In this document: one piece after another, positions 23,193 through 35,536 of the stretch
Layout of the letters: each line of letters begins with the position of its first letter
Numbering within the stretch: the stretch's first letter is position 1
NCBI GenBank assembly: GCA_019802505.1
Contig: JAFMOC010000094.1
Coordinates: 387,501-451,500 of the forward strand
Origin: Corydoras sp. C115
Lineage: Eukaryota; Chordata; Actinopteri; Siluriformes; Callichthyidae
DNA length: 64,000 nucleotides
Direction of reading: 5' to 3'
Program-made: the position numbers and the translations under genes
Notes under the pieces: model-generated
The model's database searches: none
Told to the model about the DNA's origin: nothing
What the model saw: the letters and a program-made list of their open reading frames with translations, nothing else

Positions 23193-24011
23193 ATCTCAGA
23201 GCACTGAACGCAAGCAATATGAAATAAAGATAAGACTGGTGCCATTATTACATTTTTGCAAATTCTGTGACATTTTATACTAAGATCTGTTTGGGTGGTT
23301 GGTGTATCTGTGGTTAACTGTCTAAATATAATATGTTACTTTTAAATAGTAAATTCCAGTAGAATAAAAATGAAAACAATTGTGCATGTGCACAATTCAT
23401 TATTGTTTTATCTGCATGGTCAACATTGTTGCTCAGTAAATAAAACTGTTCTCACAGCAAGAACATCGTGGGCTTGCATTATTTTTGTGTTGTTTTTTTT
23501 TGCAAATAGGGAAGATGCGTTTCCTCCAGGAGCATCAATTTCCTTTTATAATTCAAATATATGGCATTTAAAATGATTAGAAATTTGAAATGTTGGGTAA
23601 TTTTAATTCACTCTAATGCTTAGTTTGCAGACAAAAATACAAAGAAACAAAAATCTATGTCACTAAAGGAAAAGATGTCATTTCCCATTAAGCACATTAC
23701 CCTATTAACAAATAGATTTAAGTCCATCACTGAAAACACTGTTTTATTGTGCCTCTGTTTGTTAATTGAAGGTTTATAAATTAATTTTACAAATAACAGA
23801 TTTCAGTTTTTGCTAGAAAGTGTTCCAACTTTTCCTGCCAATTAATCAATGTTAAAAAGTATTTATTTATTTTATAGCTATATTTTAAAAGATAATACAC
23901 CCACTTTTAATTGATGCCTGTAAACCTCAATCTATTAGTGTGGGCCAACATTATTATAACAATAGGAGAGACCAATAAAGGTAATAAAAAAATATATATA
24001 TTTTCAGAAGC

Positions 24012-24356
24012 ACGGCACAGTGGCGTAGTGGTTAGCACGTTCGCCTCTCAGCGCTAGGGATTCCCGGTTCGAATCCCCATCTGGGTGGAGTTTCCATGTT
24101 CTCCCCGTGTCTGCGTGGGTTTCCTTCGGGTTCTCTGGTTTCCTCCCACAGTCCAAAAACATGGATCAAGTTAATTGAATTCTCAAAATTGCCCCATATA
24201 GAGTGTGTCTGTGTGAGTGAGTGTGTGCCCAGCGATGGATTGGTGCCCTGTCCTGGGTCTATCTGCCCAGCGCCTGAGATGTTCTCCCCTGGATGGGCAT
24301 GGGGAACCCCACCGCGACCCTAATAGAGGATAAAGCGGGAGATAATGAATGAATTA
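24012..24356 (+). mobile_element. tRNA-derived SINE, family 1, full length with 12-bp TSD
   Basis: Plus copy with box A TGGCGTAGTGG at 24021-24031 and box B GGTTCGAATCC at 24066-24076, the conserved centre, and a gataatgaatgaatt end. Flanked by exact ATTTTCAGAAGC at 24000-24011 and 24357-24368. Antisense to srcin1. Confidence 0.96.
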
Positions 24357-24599
24357 ATTTTCAGAAGCTATTGATTCATTGGGTGTTTTATTTTTTCACA
24401 CAAGACTGATCTCTTCTGGCTTTTTTTGTTTAATATGACACTGTATAATTTGTGAGGTGGTGGTGTTCAAGTCGTATATACCTATTCCTCAGACCTTCTA
24501 AGAATTAGATGTTTTTATTGTATACTGATATGTACAATAATATAATTCAAATGTAATTCATTTCACATCTACTTACAAATGCAATGTAATTAAACATTT

Positions 24600-25066
24600 T
24601 ACATACACATTTACCTTCCACTTTAATAGCTACACCTCATTGTTATTACATGTTTATTTTATCACCTCACAGTTACAAACTGTAATCCATACTGGTACCT
24701 ACTGTATAGGTACCTTCACATCATCACAGAAAGTGTATTATTTGGGTGGTTTTGAAACATGGTTTTTACTCATTGCACAGTTGTTAATGTGTTACTGAAC
24801 AGTTTGTGCTAGCTACCTCTAATTCTTCATCAGTGTTCACAGGATGCTGCCTACCAAATGTTCCTGGCTAGACTATTCTGCTTGTGGACTATTCTTAGTA
24901 CAGCAATGTCATTTGCTGTGTCTGATCCATAGCAACGTGACCCAGTCGTACCAGCACAACACACTTACATGCCACCACTAAGTCAGTTTTACTGCAGTGA
25001 TGGGAATCCATCACTTAAATAACATCTAATTTCTGGTCATCCTATGGGGTCCTGCTCATTAGAGAG
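24600..25066 (+). mobile_element. dispersed teleost repeat, likely non-autonomous DNA transposon, degraded
   Basis: Landmarks such as 'tgtgtctgatccatagcaac', 'accagcacaacacacttaca' and 'tatggggtcctg' belong to a high-copy repeat I know from ostariophysan genomes. A second, inverted copy is at 35840-36056. I do not assign a family name. Its 3' end forms the left arm of the palindrome at 25038-25133. Confidence 0.6.
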
Positions 25067-25133
25067 CAAATACACACACAAATATATATTTGTGTGTGTA
25101 TTTGCTCTCTAATGATCAGGACCCCATAGGATG
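25038..25133. repeat. 96-bp zero-spacer palindrome
   Basis: Left arm 25038-25085 is the reverse complement of right arm 25086-25133, with one mismatch out of 48 (position 25055). There is no spacer. The centre is an alternating AT/TG sequence. Confidence 0.97.
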
Positions 25134-25394
25134 TGGTGCAGTATACAAGACTCATGTTTGACTCTCGGTGCTTAAGGCCTAATAGCAAGACCAGTGAAGT
25201 CTAGTTTTTTTTTCTTTTAATTTTCAGAAGTGCAACCAATAACACACAGATCTTAGATTTTAATATGAATAAATGAAAGCAGACAGATTTTTTCATACTA
25301 CTGTATTGTCCATTTTTAAATACAGTACATGCTGCATGAACTAATCAAACTTTTTTTAGTCTTAATGCCTATGTCTTGGCTTTTGTTCCTAGCA

Positions 25395-25610
25395 CTTAGC
25401 AAAAGGTGGGGAAACAGCATAGATATGTCACCAGTCCATCACAGCTCAGACACACAGATTTCCAAGCATACATTCAAACATTGTGGCGATATAGTATGGC
25501 CAATTTGTCTGATTCCCAAGTTTTCATGCCACTATGCTAAGAATTACACTCAGGGGACCTGCGTGCTGTGAGACGATAGTGCTACCCACTGCAGCAGAGT
25601 GCTGCTACTA
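25395..25610 (-). mobile_element. degenerate SINE (older HE-like family)
   Basis: 'ccagtccatcacagctcaga' and 'ggggacctgcgtgctgtgag' then 'acgatagtgctacccactgc' read as a worn antisense tRNA-derived SINE, of the older zebrafish HE1-like type. Confidence 0.5.
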
Positions 25611-26093
25611 TTTAGACTGCCACGTCGAAATTACTTTTAGCTGTAAAATGAAATGAGCGAGTATTTTAAAAATTTGAAAAAATATTCGAAAATTTGACTA
25701 GCAAATCAATACTTATATTTTGACTTATTATATTTTGACATGTAACTATTATTAAAAGTATAATTACACTTTTTAAAAAGTATCATGCATACATATGAGT
25801 ATTTATCTACGAGTTGTCAAACATCCTTATTTTTTTAATTCATAGAATAAGATTTTTTAATTTCTTCTAAAAAAATAGCCTTTGGTTAATACTTTGAAAA
25901 AAAACATCAAACATAAAAAGTATCCATTATGTTTGGCAGAGTCTGCCCATTTGTGTTTGTGTTAAGTGGGGGTGATTGGGTATTTGCTATGGCTACCAAA
26001 CAAACTGGTTTTGTTTGTGACTTTTGCTGCTTCATTATTTTTTCATTCTGGTAGGATTTACATAAAGGTGCTGTACTGTATATAACTGATATT

Positions 26094-26441
26094 CATTCAT
26101 TCATTCATTATCTCCCGCTTTGTCCTCTATTAGGGTCGCGGTGGGGTTCCCCATGCCCATCCAGGGGAGAATGTCTCAGGCACTAGGCAGATAGACCCAG
26201 GACAGGACGCCAATCCATCGCTGGGTACACACTCACTCACACAGACACACTCTATATGGGGCAATTTAGAGAACTCAATTGACTTGATCCATGTTTTTGG
26301 ACTGTGGGAGGAAACCGGAGAACCCGGAGGAAACCCACGCGGACACGGGGAGAACATGGAAACTCCACCCAGATAAGGATTCGAACCGGGAATCCCTAGC
26401 GCTGAGAGCGAACGTGCTAACCACTAAGCCACCGTGCCGCC
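26094..26441 (-). mobile_element. tRNA-derived SINE, family 1, full length with 12-bp TSD
   Basis: Minus copy with ATTC tail repeats and an intact box B. Flanked by exact ATAACTGATATT at 26082-26093 and 26442-26453. Confidence 0.96.
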
Positions 26442-28474
26442 ATAACTGATATTATGAAGATAAATTTAAAAGTAGATTCTTTTATACAATGGCATTTTAA
26501 TTTTTAAGATATTACCTTTATTTGCAATAAAAGGTTATTGGTTAAGTTTTAGAAACTAATCTGGAGAACATAATATCGTTTAAAATAAAAACCAAGCAAT
26601 GCTGACTTAAATGGGTTCATAAAGCTGATACTTTTAAAGCAGAATTTATTTTTTAAAAGCTTTTTTCTTAAATTCAAACATAATTGCCATGCTGTCTACC
26701 ATTTTCCAACTGCTGCTCATTTAAACTTACATCACTGGCACAAATGTCTACCCAAGTGTTTAGAAAGGATTGGTTGGTGCTTTACTAAAAGCGCTATTTG
26801 TTCTACCCAATAACTGTGTATGATCCTATTTTTTGTTGGAAACCCAGCATTATTAATGTGAAAGTCACATTTGGCTCAGGAGACAAAGAGAAGGCCAAAT
26901 GTTTATGTTTAAACCAGCTTATTTAAAGGCTTTACATAAAAAGTATTTACTGATGTCAAGAAGTGAACATTTAGCCACATTTATACCCTAACTGGATTGA
27001 GAAACTGAAGTGGTAGTGACAACGTTATGAGAAAATGTAATAATGGATTACTCTACTCTACTTAGATTTTATCTAATAAATTACAGAGAACAGATTGTTT
27101 TTCAGACTCCTTAGGTATTAACCTTGCCAAACCCCAAGCCCCAAATGAAAAGCACATATAAATTGCCACCACCCACCCCAGTCCTCAAACTGATTTCTAA
27201 ACTTAATTTTATGATCATTATAATATCACAGTTAACACACTCTTTGGAGACTAGTGCGGTAGGTGGTAGACACTGGGAAATTGGGGACAGGTCACAGGAG
27301 GCTGAACAGACAGCTATGCACCTGAGAAGGATGGGATGATGTCAGAGAATACAACAGCAATTGCCGAGGGAACAGAACTAACTAACAGAACAGAGGATAA
27401 AAAAAATACATGAGGAAAAGAACTATGAAGAAAACTTTAACGAGGAGTAAATAAATGCGAGCTAAAGAAGTATAGCTAGTGGAAAGGCATAGAAACCTTA
27501 CCTATAAACATGTAAAGACAAACAGTTCTTTATATCATGGTGAGGAAAGCAAGGCAGTACAAAGGTGTAGCAAACAAGCAGGGGACTGTGACAGGTGAGA
27601 CTTGAGGAGTGACAAGTGAAATCAATGCTTCAGTTACTGTGAACAACAAAAAGTGTAAGGTAAGTTTAAGTGTACGGATGGAAAAGGGGTAAAAATTGTG
27701 ATTGATTATGTTAAATGTGGTGTTCAAAGGTAGCTAAACCCTACTAGCCCCTATTCTTTGGTGAAGTACAAAATCTTAAATAAGTGTTTTGTTATATTCT
27801 ATTTTTTTGTAGTTTTAAGTATATAAAAGGTGCTCTAAGCGCTGCGACACACTAAACCTACAATTGATGGTTGGTCAAAGCTGGAAGATCTGTGAGCATC
27901 TGTGACATTTTTGCAGTTTTCTCAATGTTGTCATAGTCAGATTCTTTGAACCGCTTTTTTGGCAGTACATCAGGAACAGAGTTTGTTGGTAGAAAGAAGA
28001 TGCTGACAGGCTGTCCAGCTTTATGAGTCTATTTTTACCTCTGCCCATCTTTTTCCAAAAGACAAAAGATCAAGGACTAACAATGCCACTCACAACTTTT
28101 CAATAGATTTCTGTTTGACTAGAATGCCCAGGTGACCGCTGCATTTCCAAGGTGGCAGCTTATCCAGGCAAATTGCATCAATTTTGAGGTAATTTTGAGG
28201 TAAGCTACCAACAGCAATATTTGTTCTGTACTACAGTATTAACCCTATATTTTGTTTTCTTGTTTAATCGGTTTGATTTATATAGTAAATATGCTTTCTA
28301 TATTAAACCACTATAAGAAAATAAAATTCTTCAATTAAAACTTGTTCAGTGCTGCTCTTTCAATGTCAATGGAATGCCAAGTTCTGCCAGATTCTTCTAT
28401 GTGTTTGCGCAGGGCAGCAGTGAGGCTTCAGTGTGCCTGATGATGTCATTTTTAGCCAACATGCAGCGTCGTTT

Positions 28475-28487
28475 GTTGCCTAGTAAC
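28475..28487. promoter_or_regulatory. X-box-like (RFX) motif
   Basis: GTTGCCTAGTAAC is a near-palindrome fitting the X-box half sites (GTTGCC / GTAAC) with minimal spacer. It lies in a GC-richer part of the intron, close to TGATGTCAT at about 28441-28449. Confidence 0.4.
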
Positions 28488-28620
28488 GTTGGAATGTTGG
28501 TCATTTGACCTGCGGCTAGAGTGGCCATAGGAGCGAGTCTAAGCTGTGCTGAAACAGACATCTATCTGCATGCTGCAGCATGGATTGCATTTGGTTATCC
28601 TAGGACTTCCCTCTTTCATA

Positions 28621-28647
28621 CACATACACACACACACACACACACAT
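28621..28647. repeat. (AC)n microsatellite
   Basis: About 12 AC units. Confidence 0.9.
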
Positions 28648-28945
28648 CCTCGTGCACAGCATGGTGGGAGCAATGTGCAGCCTGAGTTAAGCACCTGGTC
28701 CAGTTGTCGGTATTAACATCCAACCGAGTAACATGTGTCAGCTCGGTGAGAGAATCTCACGCTCGCTCGTACACACACACACACACAGCTTGCTTACAGA
28801 TGGATGAAGCACTCACCTGACCTGCATGCAAAGCAGTTTCTCGCACCACACAAACATGCACACTTGTAACTACAATGCACCTGCACATGGTCGCCACGTC
28901 AACCAGTCTAATAATAAACAAACACAGCCAACAAACCCCCCTTAC

Positions 28946-29455
28946 CTGCACCTGCAAGAGGAGGTGTGCACACCTATGAAGAGATGCCCTCAGTCAGTCT
29001 CTGATGTTTCCAAATCATTCATTCTTTGCCTTCCTCGCTCTCACAGACTCCTCACACTCCCCCCTCTCTCTTTTGCTCTCCAAGGGTGGATTTTTATTTA
29101 ATTCATTACCACATCGGCAGGCTGCTGCTGCTGCTGCTGCTTGGCTGACTGCTGTAACTCTTCAACGCTCGAGTCTCAGGGTGGTGGTGGGGAGGAAGGG
29201 TGATGTGCTGGTAATTAACTCTCTTCTTCCTCGTTTACACGCTGCTGCACTCATCCTCCTCTCCTCCCCCTCTTCCACTCCTCCTGTCCTTTTTTCCCCC
29301 GTGATGCGTATTCCTCTGCCTGGGTTCCTGCAGTGACGATATCCTGGCAGCTTTCCTTTCTCCCCGTCTATGTCTAACGCTTTCTCACTCCCACTCTTTT
29401 TTCTGTGCTTTGACGTTTCCCTTCTCTCTCTCCCGCACTTCGATGCTTTAGCCTG
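28946..29455 (-). other. candidate alternative 5' exon of srcin1
   Basis: A GC- and purine-rich (transcript strand) segment ends in a consensus donor GTGCAG|gtaagg at 28946/28945. It holds a (CAG)n run and short upstream ORFs but no long ATG frame, so it would be 5'UTR. Its upstream edge is set by guesswork, about 30 nt after the TATA-like/CArG motif. If spliced to the 27-nt microexon, translation would begin at an internal Met and give an N-terminally short p140Cap. This is inference. Confidence 0.3.
29121..29142. repeat. (CTG)n trinucleotide run, (CAG)n in transcript strand
   Basis: About seven GCT/CTG units on the plus strand. Confidence 0.95.
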
Positions 29456-29482
29456 ACCTTTGCAATATGATATCACCAGTTT

Positions 29483-29511
29483 CCATATAAGGGCAATGTT
29501 GCTGTAGCAAC
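29483..29511. promoter_or_regulatory. CArG box and palindromic X-box pair
   Basis: CCATATAAGG at 29483-29492 is an exact CArG box (CC, six A/T, GG; SRF site) and on the minus strand is also TATA-like. Six bases on, GTTGCTGTAGCAAC at 29498-29511 is a perfect inverted repeat of GTTGCT around GT, fitting the RFX X-box. Both sit at the edge of a GC-rich block, on the side from which minus-strand transcription would start. Confidence 0.45.
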
Positions 29512-31679
29512 CGTGGACTCCACCTGTCTCTCACTCACCCCCCACTTCGTGTCACTCGCCTTCACACACACTGCTTCCATTCAGTCTGTACTCATCCAGC
29601 ACACAGGTGTAACAGACTGGAAAGAGACGGGGAAGCCAGAGAGAACAGGTGGAGTTTGAAAACAAAATACAGCAGGTTATTACAGAGCCAGAAGTTCCAG
29701 CCATCCCAAGGGAACTCAACAGAAATTTGGAATTGATAGCGAGATATCAGCAGTTGCTTAACTACTTTAAAGTGCAGTTTTAAGATACTTATAGTTTACT
29801 TCAGTTTATTTAATGCTTCTTTATTCCTTCTCTGCACAACTCTGATTGATCTGGTGTCTGTAAATTAAACTTGACATAACGTAGTTTAAACTAGCTTAAC
29901 CTCCAACAATAAACAGTACAATAGTAACATGCATCTTTCACACTGATGCCTTAATAAGAACAAGAATTAAGGTCACCCAGACGTGAACATCACTGGATTG
30001 TACCTGCATATGAAAACACACTTTCATTAATAAACAAGTTCTAACTAATGGCTACATTGGATCATTTAATAGATTCTGCACTTGACCTGCAGCTTGTAGA
30101 TATTCACAGCTCAAATTGCATAGAGCTGGATGGTGACTGATAGCCTGGAGCCTAATCCCAGAGCTAATAGCTTGTAAATCACCGAATCGCCAAAAAGGGG
30201 TCATCTGTCTATCACAGGGCATATCCTCAGACAAATACATTCACACCTTATTCTGTATTTGCCCTGTCTTGTCTGCCTTTGTGAAAGGAATCTGCAGATT
30301 TCAGAGTAAATTAATAAAGACATGTGGAAAATGTAAACTGAGAATTGGACACTGCTGCCAATCTGTTGTTATGTTAATTTATCATCTCACCAAACATTTT
30401 ATAAATGTTAAGGTATCATGTAGATGGGAACTATGTCAAATCTCCCTGTGGTCAAGCGATGCTTACTATGAGCTTAATGATGAAAAGAAAAAAGTATACT
30501 CGGAACACGATGAACTGTTGGCATTGTAAATCTACAAGCTGTAAGTCAGTTACAGGTTCTAATGAAAGGGTCTAGAGAAGCTATTGGTAAAAACTTGTTC
30601 ATTATTAGTGTGTTTTGAATGCAGATAAAATCCAATCATAATGCACATTCTTAGTTGTTTGGATCATCCAGGTGCCAAAGTCAAAACAATGACTAAGTGC
30701 TAGAGGGGTCTAAACACTTGTCTTCTACCTTGGGTGACGTTTGTTGTAAAGCTGTACTTCTAGCCTGGCTGGTTGCTCCAAAGAAACAACTGGGCATGTT
30801 TGATGGCTGATCACTTTGTGCCTGGCATTTAGATGTTGTTCTGTGGTGAATGCACTGGGGGATTGAGGAAGCTTGGGTGCATAATGTTTTTAAACTAGTA
30901 TAAAACAGTGATCAGTCACAGTCACGTCTATTAATTAACAAATTGCTTTTAACTGACATTACCTCAAAGCACCTAGTCTACATGTTCAAGCCAAAGGCAA
31001 CAGTGTAAAGACAGCACTTTCTGACAAAATTAAGAAGCCAAATGTCACTGCACATAGAGTGAGCACTGATCATGTAGATATAAGATTTATCATTATATGA
31101 TTGAACACAGTGGGTTGTAAATGGATCTGTATTTAGCTGTATTTTTCAAATTATTTAAAAATTAAAGCCTATCAAACTAAAAGGCAAATAGCATCATTAT
31201 ATAAATTTGCCTAAAACAATGGGATTACTGAAGGAATCATGCAGAGTTAGACATGTCTCATTATGCGATTACTGAAAATGAAATATTTCAATGATTGGAC
31301 AAATTCCAAAAACATCATTTGAAATATATTACATTTATAGCAGAACAAAACAGAATACTACGCTATGACTACATGTTGTTATCCTAACATTGGTTGCCTT
31401 GTAGAGGTACACTTAGGATTTAGGTTAAAAGTAGGAGGCCCTTATTGTCTATTTTGAGTACATTACCTTAAATGAACAAGTAACACTTGATATCCTTATT
31501 TCGAAATAGATTCAAATGTAGATCAATCAGCAATCAGCAATTAAGTCCTTGATAAGTTATATATGGGACCATGATTGATTATTTTTAAAGGGAACAGTGA
31601 TGTTTCATTTAACATTTTCCAAAGTAAAATAAATTATAAAAACCTTAAAATGTGGCAATGGGAACACTTAACACATATA

Positions 31680-32570
31680 ATATCACTTTAAAACCACAAA
31701 CCTAATATTGTGTAAGTCTCGTATATATTTACTTTTATCAATACAGTTACTACAAAACCTCAGAAGCTATCTGGTATCTGGCGCAAAGACATTCGCAGCA
31801 GACCTTAAAAGTTCTGTAAATTGAAAGGCAGGGCTGCCATGGATCAGACATGTTTTTTCAGCACATTCCACCGAGCAACACAATTAAATCTCTGTCATGT
31901 TCTTTTATTCCCTACTACCCATAAGCAGAATGGCAATGTAAAATTATCTGCTGAATTAGACCATTGCTTTGAAGGGATTTATGGTCTGCAGCAAATATTC
32001 AGTGCCACAGTTACATTTAAATTAATATGTCAGGACCTAAAGTTTCCCAACAGAATATGGCCCAGGACATCATACCATCTCTACTTTTCCCTTTGTGAAT
32101 GATGCATACACACCTGACTGCGCACATAATGTAAAATAAACTGATTCATCTGACCAGACAATGTTGTTCATTGTCTCATGGTCCAGTTCTGATGCTCTTG
32201 TGCCCACTGTAGGCTTTCAGAGATGAACAGAGGCCATCACGGGTGTTCTAACTAATCTCTAGGTATTCACCCCTATATACAGCAATCTGGAATGCATTAT
32301 GTGTCTTTTTTCATAGACAGCCATAAAACACTTGTTTTATGCTTTCAACAAGGCGTCTAGTCATCACAATTTAGTCCTTGTCAAAGTTGTTTAAATCTTT
32401 ATGCGTGCACATTTTTCCTGCATCCATTAATCAATCAGTTAAAAAATTCATTGTGTACAGGCTACCTAATGCATCTACCTTCTTCCAGGTACCACTGTAA
32501 TGAGGTTATCAGTGTCATCACTTTACCTGTCAGTGGTTTTAATGGAGTGTGTGATTGGTCTATAAATATT
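31680..32570 (-). mobile_element. degraded Tc1/mariner-like transposon
   Basis: Plus-strand landmarks 'cctaatattgtgtaagtctc', 'ggtatctggcgcaaagacat', 'atggatcagacatg' and 'gtccagttctgatgctcttg' are antisense to a Tc1-type transposase gene common in ostariophysans. The end 'cacctgtcagtggttttaat'-type sequence is near the terminal repeat. Translation on the minus strand recovers scattered pieces of the transposase C-terminus with stops and large internal deletions. It is not functional. Confidence 0.75.
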
Positions 32571-32745
32571 TTTTGGTACATAAAGTAGAAAAATGCAAGA
32601 CTCGTTTGACAGTGCAGCTGTATTTGTACAATAACAGACACAGATCCGACACATTATTGATTGACATACGATATTATAAAACCTGCAAGGAGATTGGGGG
32701 AAATGAATATGACCCAATCTATAGTAAAATCCATGAAAGTGGCAG

Positions 32746-32910
<165 letters not shown>

Positions 32911-33246
32911 AGGAAATAAAAGTTTTTTTTTGCACTATGATCACCTTCACTATTGGACACTTTAATATCGACATTGTTGACACACATACATAGACGTCTA
33001 CTTCAGTATTGCACATTATATTGCTTCACTGCTCTCCAACTTTGATATGCTTAATTGCATTTTCTTTTTCTTATTGGTACTATTTTTTATTATCCGTAAT
33101 ATTTGTATTATTGTACTACTACAGTGTTTTTGCTACAGGCTGTTAAATTTCCTCCAGGACAAATATAGTAGTCCTTCTATTTATCTATGTAAGAGGCCAT
33201 AAATGGACAGTCAGATATCATAACTGGAAAAAAAAAAAAAAATTAA

Positions 33247-33333
<87 letters not shown>
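33247..33333. repeat. (AT)n microsatellite
   Basis: About 43 AT units with one interruption (tacata) near 33262. Confidence 0.97.
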
Positions 33334-33339
<6 letters not shown>

Positions 33340-33639
33340 AATAATATATTTTATGTTTTAAGAGCAACCAAGACGAACCTTATTGCCGTGCATGGTAGAA
33401 GTACAAACATGGACATACAAATTATGTTTTACGTTAGCACATTGTTGTAAATTAAATTACATGGTGTGTAGATAAAGTAGTTAATTAATAATGGCAGGAA
33501 TAGTAACCCATTCTTTGATTATCGTGATCATAAATCATTCACGGAACACCATCAAAGATTAAATTTGAGGCAAAGAACTAACTTCTGATTCAGTACATGA
33601 CATTTATTTTGTTGCATAAATCCTTAAGGGTAAGCTAAG

Positions 33640-33795
33640 ATTTATATGGTGTAGTGGGTATCTCTGTGGTCTAGGTCAAGGTTCCCATTTAAGTGGCCTC
33701 GGTTTGTTCTGTGTAAAATTGCATGTTCATATAGTGTCTGCTTTCTACCAGGAGCTCCAGTTTTCTTTACAGTTCAAAGACCAGCGATTGTATCA
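33640..33795 (+). mobile_element. degenerate SINE
   Basis: 'gtgtagtgggtatctctgtg' followed by 'caggagctccagttttcttt' and 'acagttcaaagacc' follows the head-to-centre order of tRNA-derived SINEs with heavy decay. Confidence 0.45.
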
Positions 33796-34113
33796 TTATG
33801 TATAATAAGCACTAGAATAGGCTTTAGCTCTTACTGTAACCCTAATAAGATTTAGCAGCTTAAAAATGTAATTATTAAATAATACATGCAGCATATACTA
33901 AAGAATTGTTTGTTAAATTATTTGTTTTTTTTTCTAGTAGATGCCATTTTAGCTTATCTTAATTTAGGGAATTAGTAAAACCATGCACTTTGAACAGGAG
34001 TGCCCAACCCTTTGCACAGAACTGTATGTCTGTTGTTCACCCAGCAGAGCAAATGCAGTGAAAAAGAACATGTTGTGATGATTATATAAAAGAGTTAAAT
34101 CATGTTTTTGTAC

Positions 34114-34430
34114 CTGTTCTCGAGCGCTCCTTTCCGAGCTCCCCCTCATGCTGCCATGGGATGGAGATGGTGAGGGAGGGAGGGAGTGTTGAGGTGGGTA
34201 TTTGTTCTTTAGATGGTCCATAAAGGCATCACGTTTGCGCTCCAACTCAGCTTTGTGCAGGTTGCTGAGAGCTTCCAGACTCTGGGCAGCCATGACCGTG
34301 TGGCGGTGTTCAGATGTGTGCACCAGGCCGACATTGGAAAAGCGCCGTGCGCCATTGCCCAGACTACGATATTCACGCGGATACTCCAGATCATCTGTGG
34401 AGATCATGTGGCCGCCACCACGCTCAGGGT
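34114..34430 (-). CDS. srcin1: srcin1 N-terminal exon (DPER...REYRSL...SAREQ)
   Basis: This 317-nt exon has acceptor ctctag|AC and donor CAG|gtacaa. It encodes about 105 codons: PERGGGHM, then STDDLEYPREYRSL, RRFSNVGLVHTSEHRHTV, MAAQSLEALSNLHKAE, KRDAFMDHLKNKYP, and a Ser/Pro-rich end finishing SAREQ. This aligns closely with human p140Cap (AEYPREYRTL, RRFSNVGLVHTSERRHTV, QSLEALSGLQ, KRDAFMDHLKSKYP) and not with the paralogue KIAA1217/SKT. It is the N-terminal region of a neuronal and epithelial scaffold that restrains Src through Csk; mammalian work maps synaptophysin binding to this end. The poly-Gly run of mammals is missing (GNGARRF here). An internal ATG at 34407 could serve as a start but sits mid-conserved block. 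The exon ends in phase 0. Confidence 0.95.
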
Positions 34431-35360
34431 CTAGAGCAGATAAGAAAAGGATGATGAGGAGGAAGAGTATGATGGGAGGAATGAGGGCACATGAGCAGTT
34501 ACACAGTCATGCATGGGATCATTCACACAATGTAGGTGACGTGTGGAAATAACACATTCACACAAATACAAAATGTAGCCACACACATACAGATACACAG
34601 GTGGAACACACATGAAGATAGAAGGTGTGGGACAGAAAAAAGGAAAACAAAAATAATAAGCATATAAACTAATTTGTACACACACCTGCATCCTAAAATT
34701 TCAGGATGAAACAAAGAGCAGAGGTGTAAAAAGAAAAACAGTAATAAATGAAACTGGATTTCTATTTAAGATTGAAAGTCTGTATTAATAGTTATCATGT
34801 TGGTTTGATTAAAAATACTGTACTTTGGTTTATTCCTCCTATTACTATTATTCTATACTTAAGTATTGCAATAACTAAAAGCTATTAGTACGCAAAGTTT
34901 CAAGTTTACAAACTTTACCTTTGTAGATAAGTATTTTTAAATAGTTTATTTACAACACCCAATGTCATTTTATATGGAAACATAAAGTCTAAATTTTGTA
35001 CAACGATTTGAATGAGAATTTACTTACTTTCATTCTATGTTCTTTTACTGAACATATTTTTTTTAATTAAATCAAAGAGATCACGTCAGTGTAAAATTCT
35101 GTTAGGGAATGACTCCCTAACAAATCACACAGCAGATAAATAGGCGTGTATAGAGACTTGAGTAACATTCTAAACTAGGTCTTAATGTTTCCACCTTAAT
35201 TCCTTTTTCTAATCTGTTCTACTTCATCACTAGTCTGAATTCAGTCCCATCATTCCACCAGGTCAGTAATTTATAAACCAGTACTGCTACAAAGGGTCAG
35301 TCTTACAGACTGAAAGCTCCTTTAATTACCTGCATACCCACTGGCAACACACACAGATTA

Positions 35361-35391
<31 letters not shown>

Positions 35392-35536
35392 TATATTTAT
35401 ATATATAGTATATACACAGAATCAGGACTGTAGAACATATACACAGATAAATAAAGTACAGTGACCAGCCATAGAAAACTGGGTTGAAAACAGAATGGTT
35501 TAGGACAGGAGATTATTATTGGCTGGATGCAGTTAC
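34431..35536 (-). other. srcin1 intron, 1.1 kb
   Basis: Contains one (AC)n array (35364-35389), (GT)13 in the transcript, about 150-175 nt past the donor of the 30-nt microexon. No other feature. Confidence 0.8.
35364..35389. repeat. (AC)n microsatellite
   Basis: About 13 AC units. Confidence 0.95.

Noticed and set aside
24021..24080. tRNA-like sequence with box A and box B
   Set aside because: This is the head of a SINE, not a tRNA gene; the same head occurs in all other copies and does not fold as a complete tRNA with an anticodon arm.
27230..27700. Purine-rich stretch that resembles worn retroelement sequence
   Set aside because: I could not find ends, a target duplication or any protein trace, so it is not annotated.
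29162..29476. Basic 104-codon frame over the candidate internal promoter
   Set aside because: It starts at GTG, has low-complexity Arg/Lys/Glu content from purine-rich DNA, and resembles no known protein.
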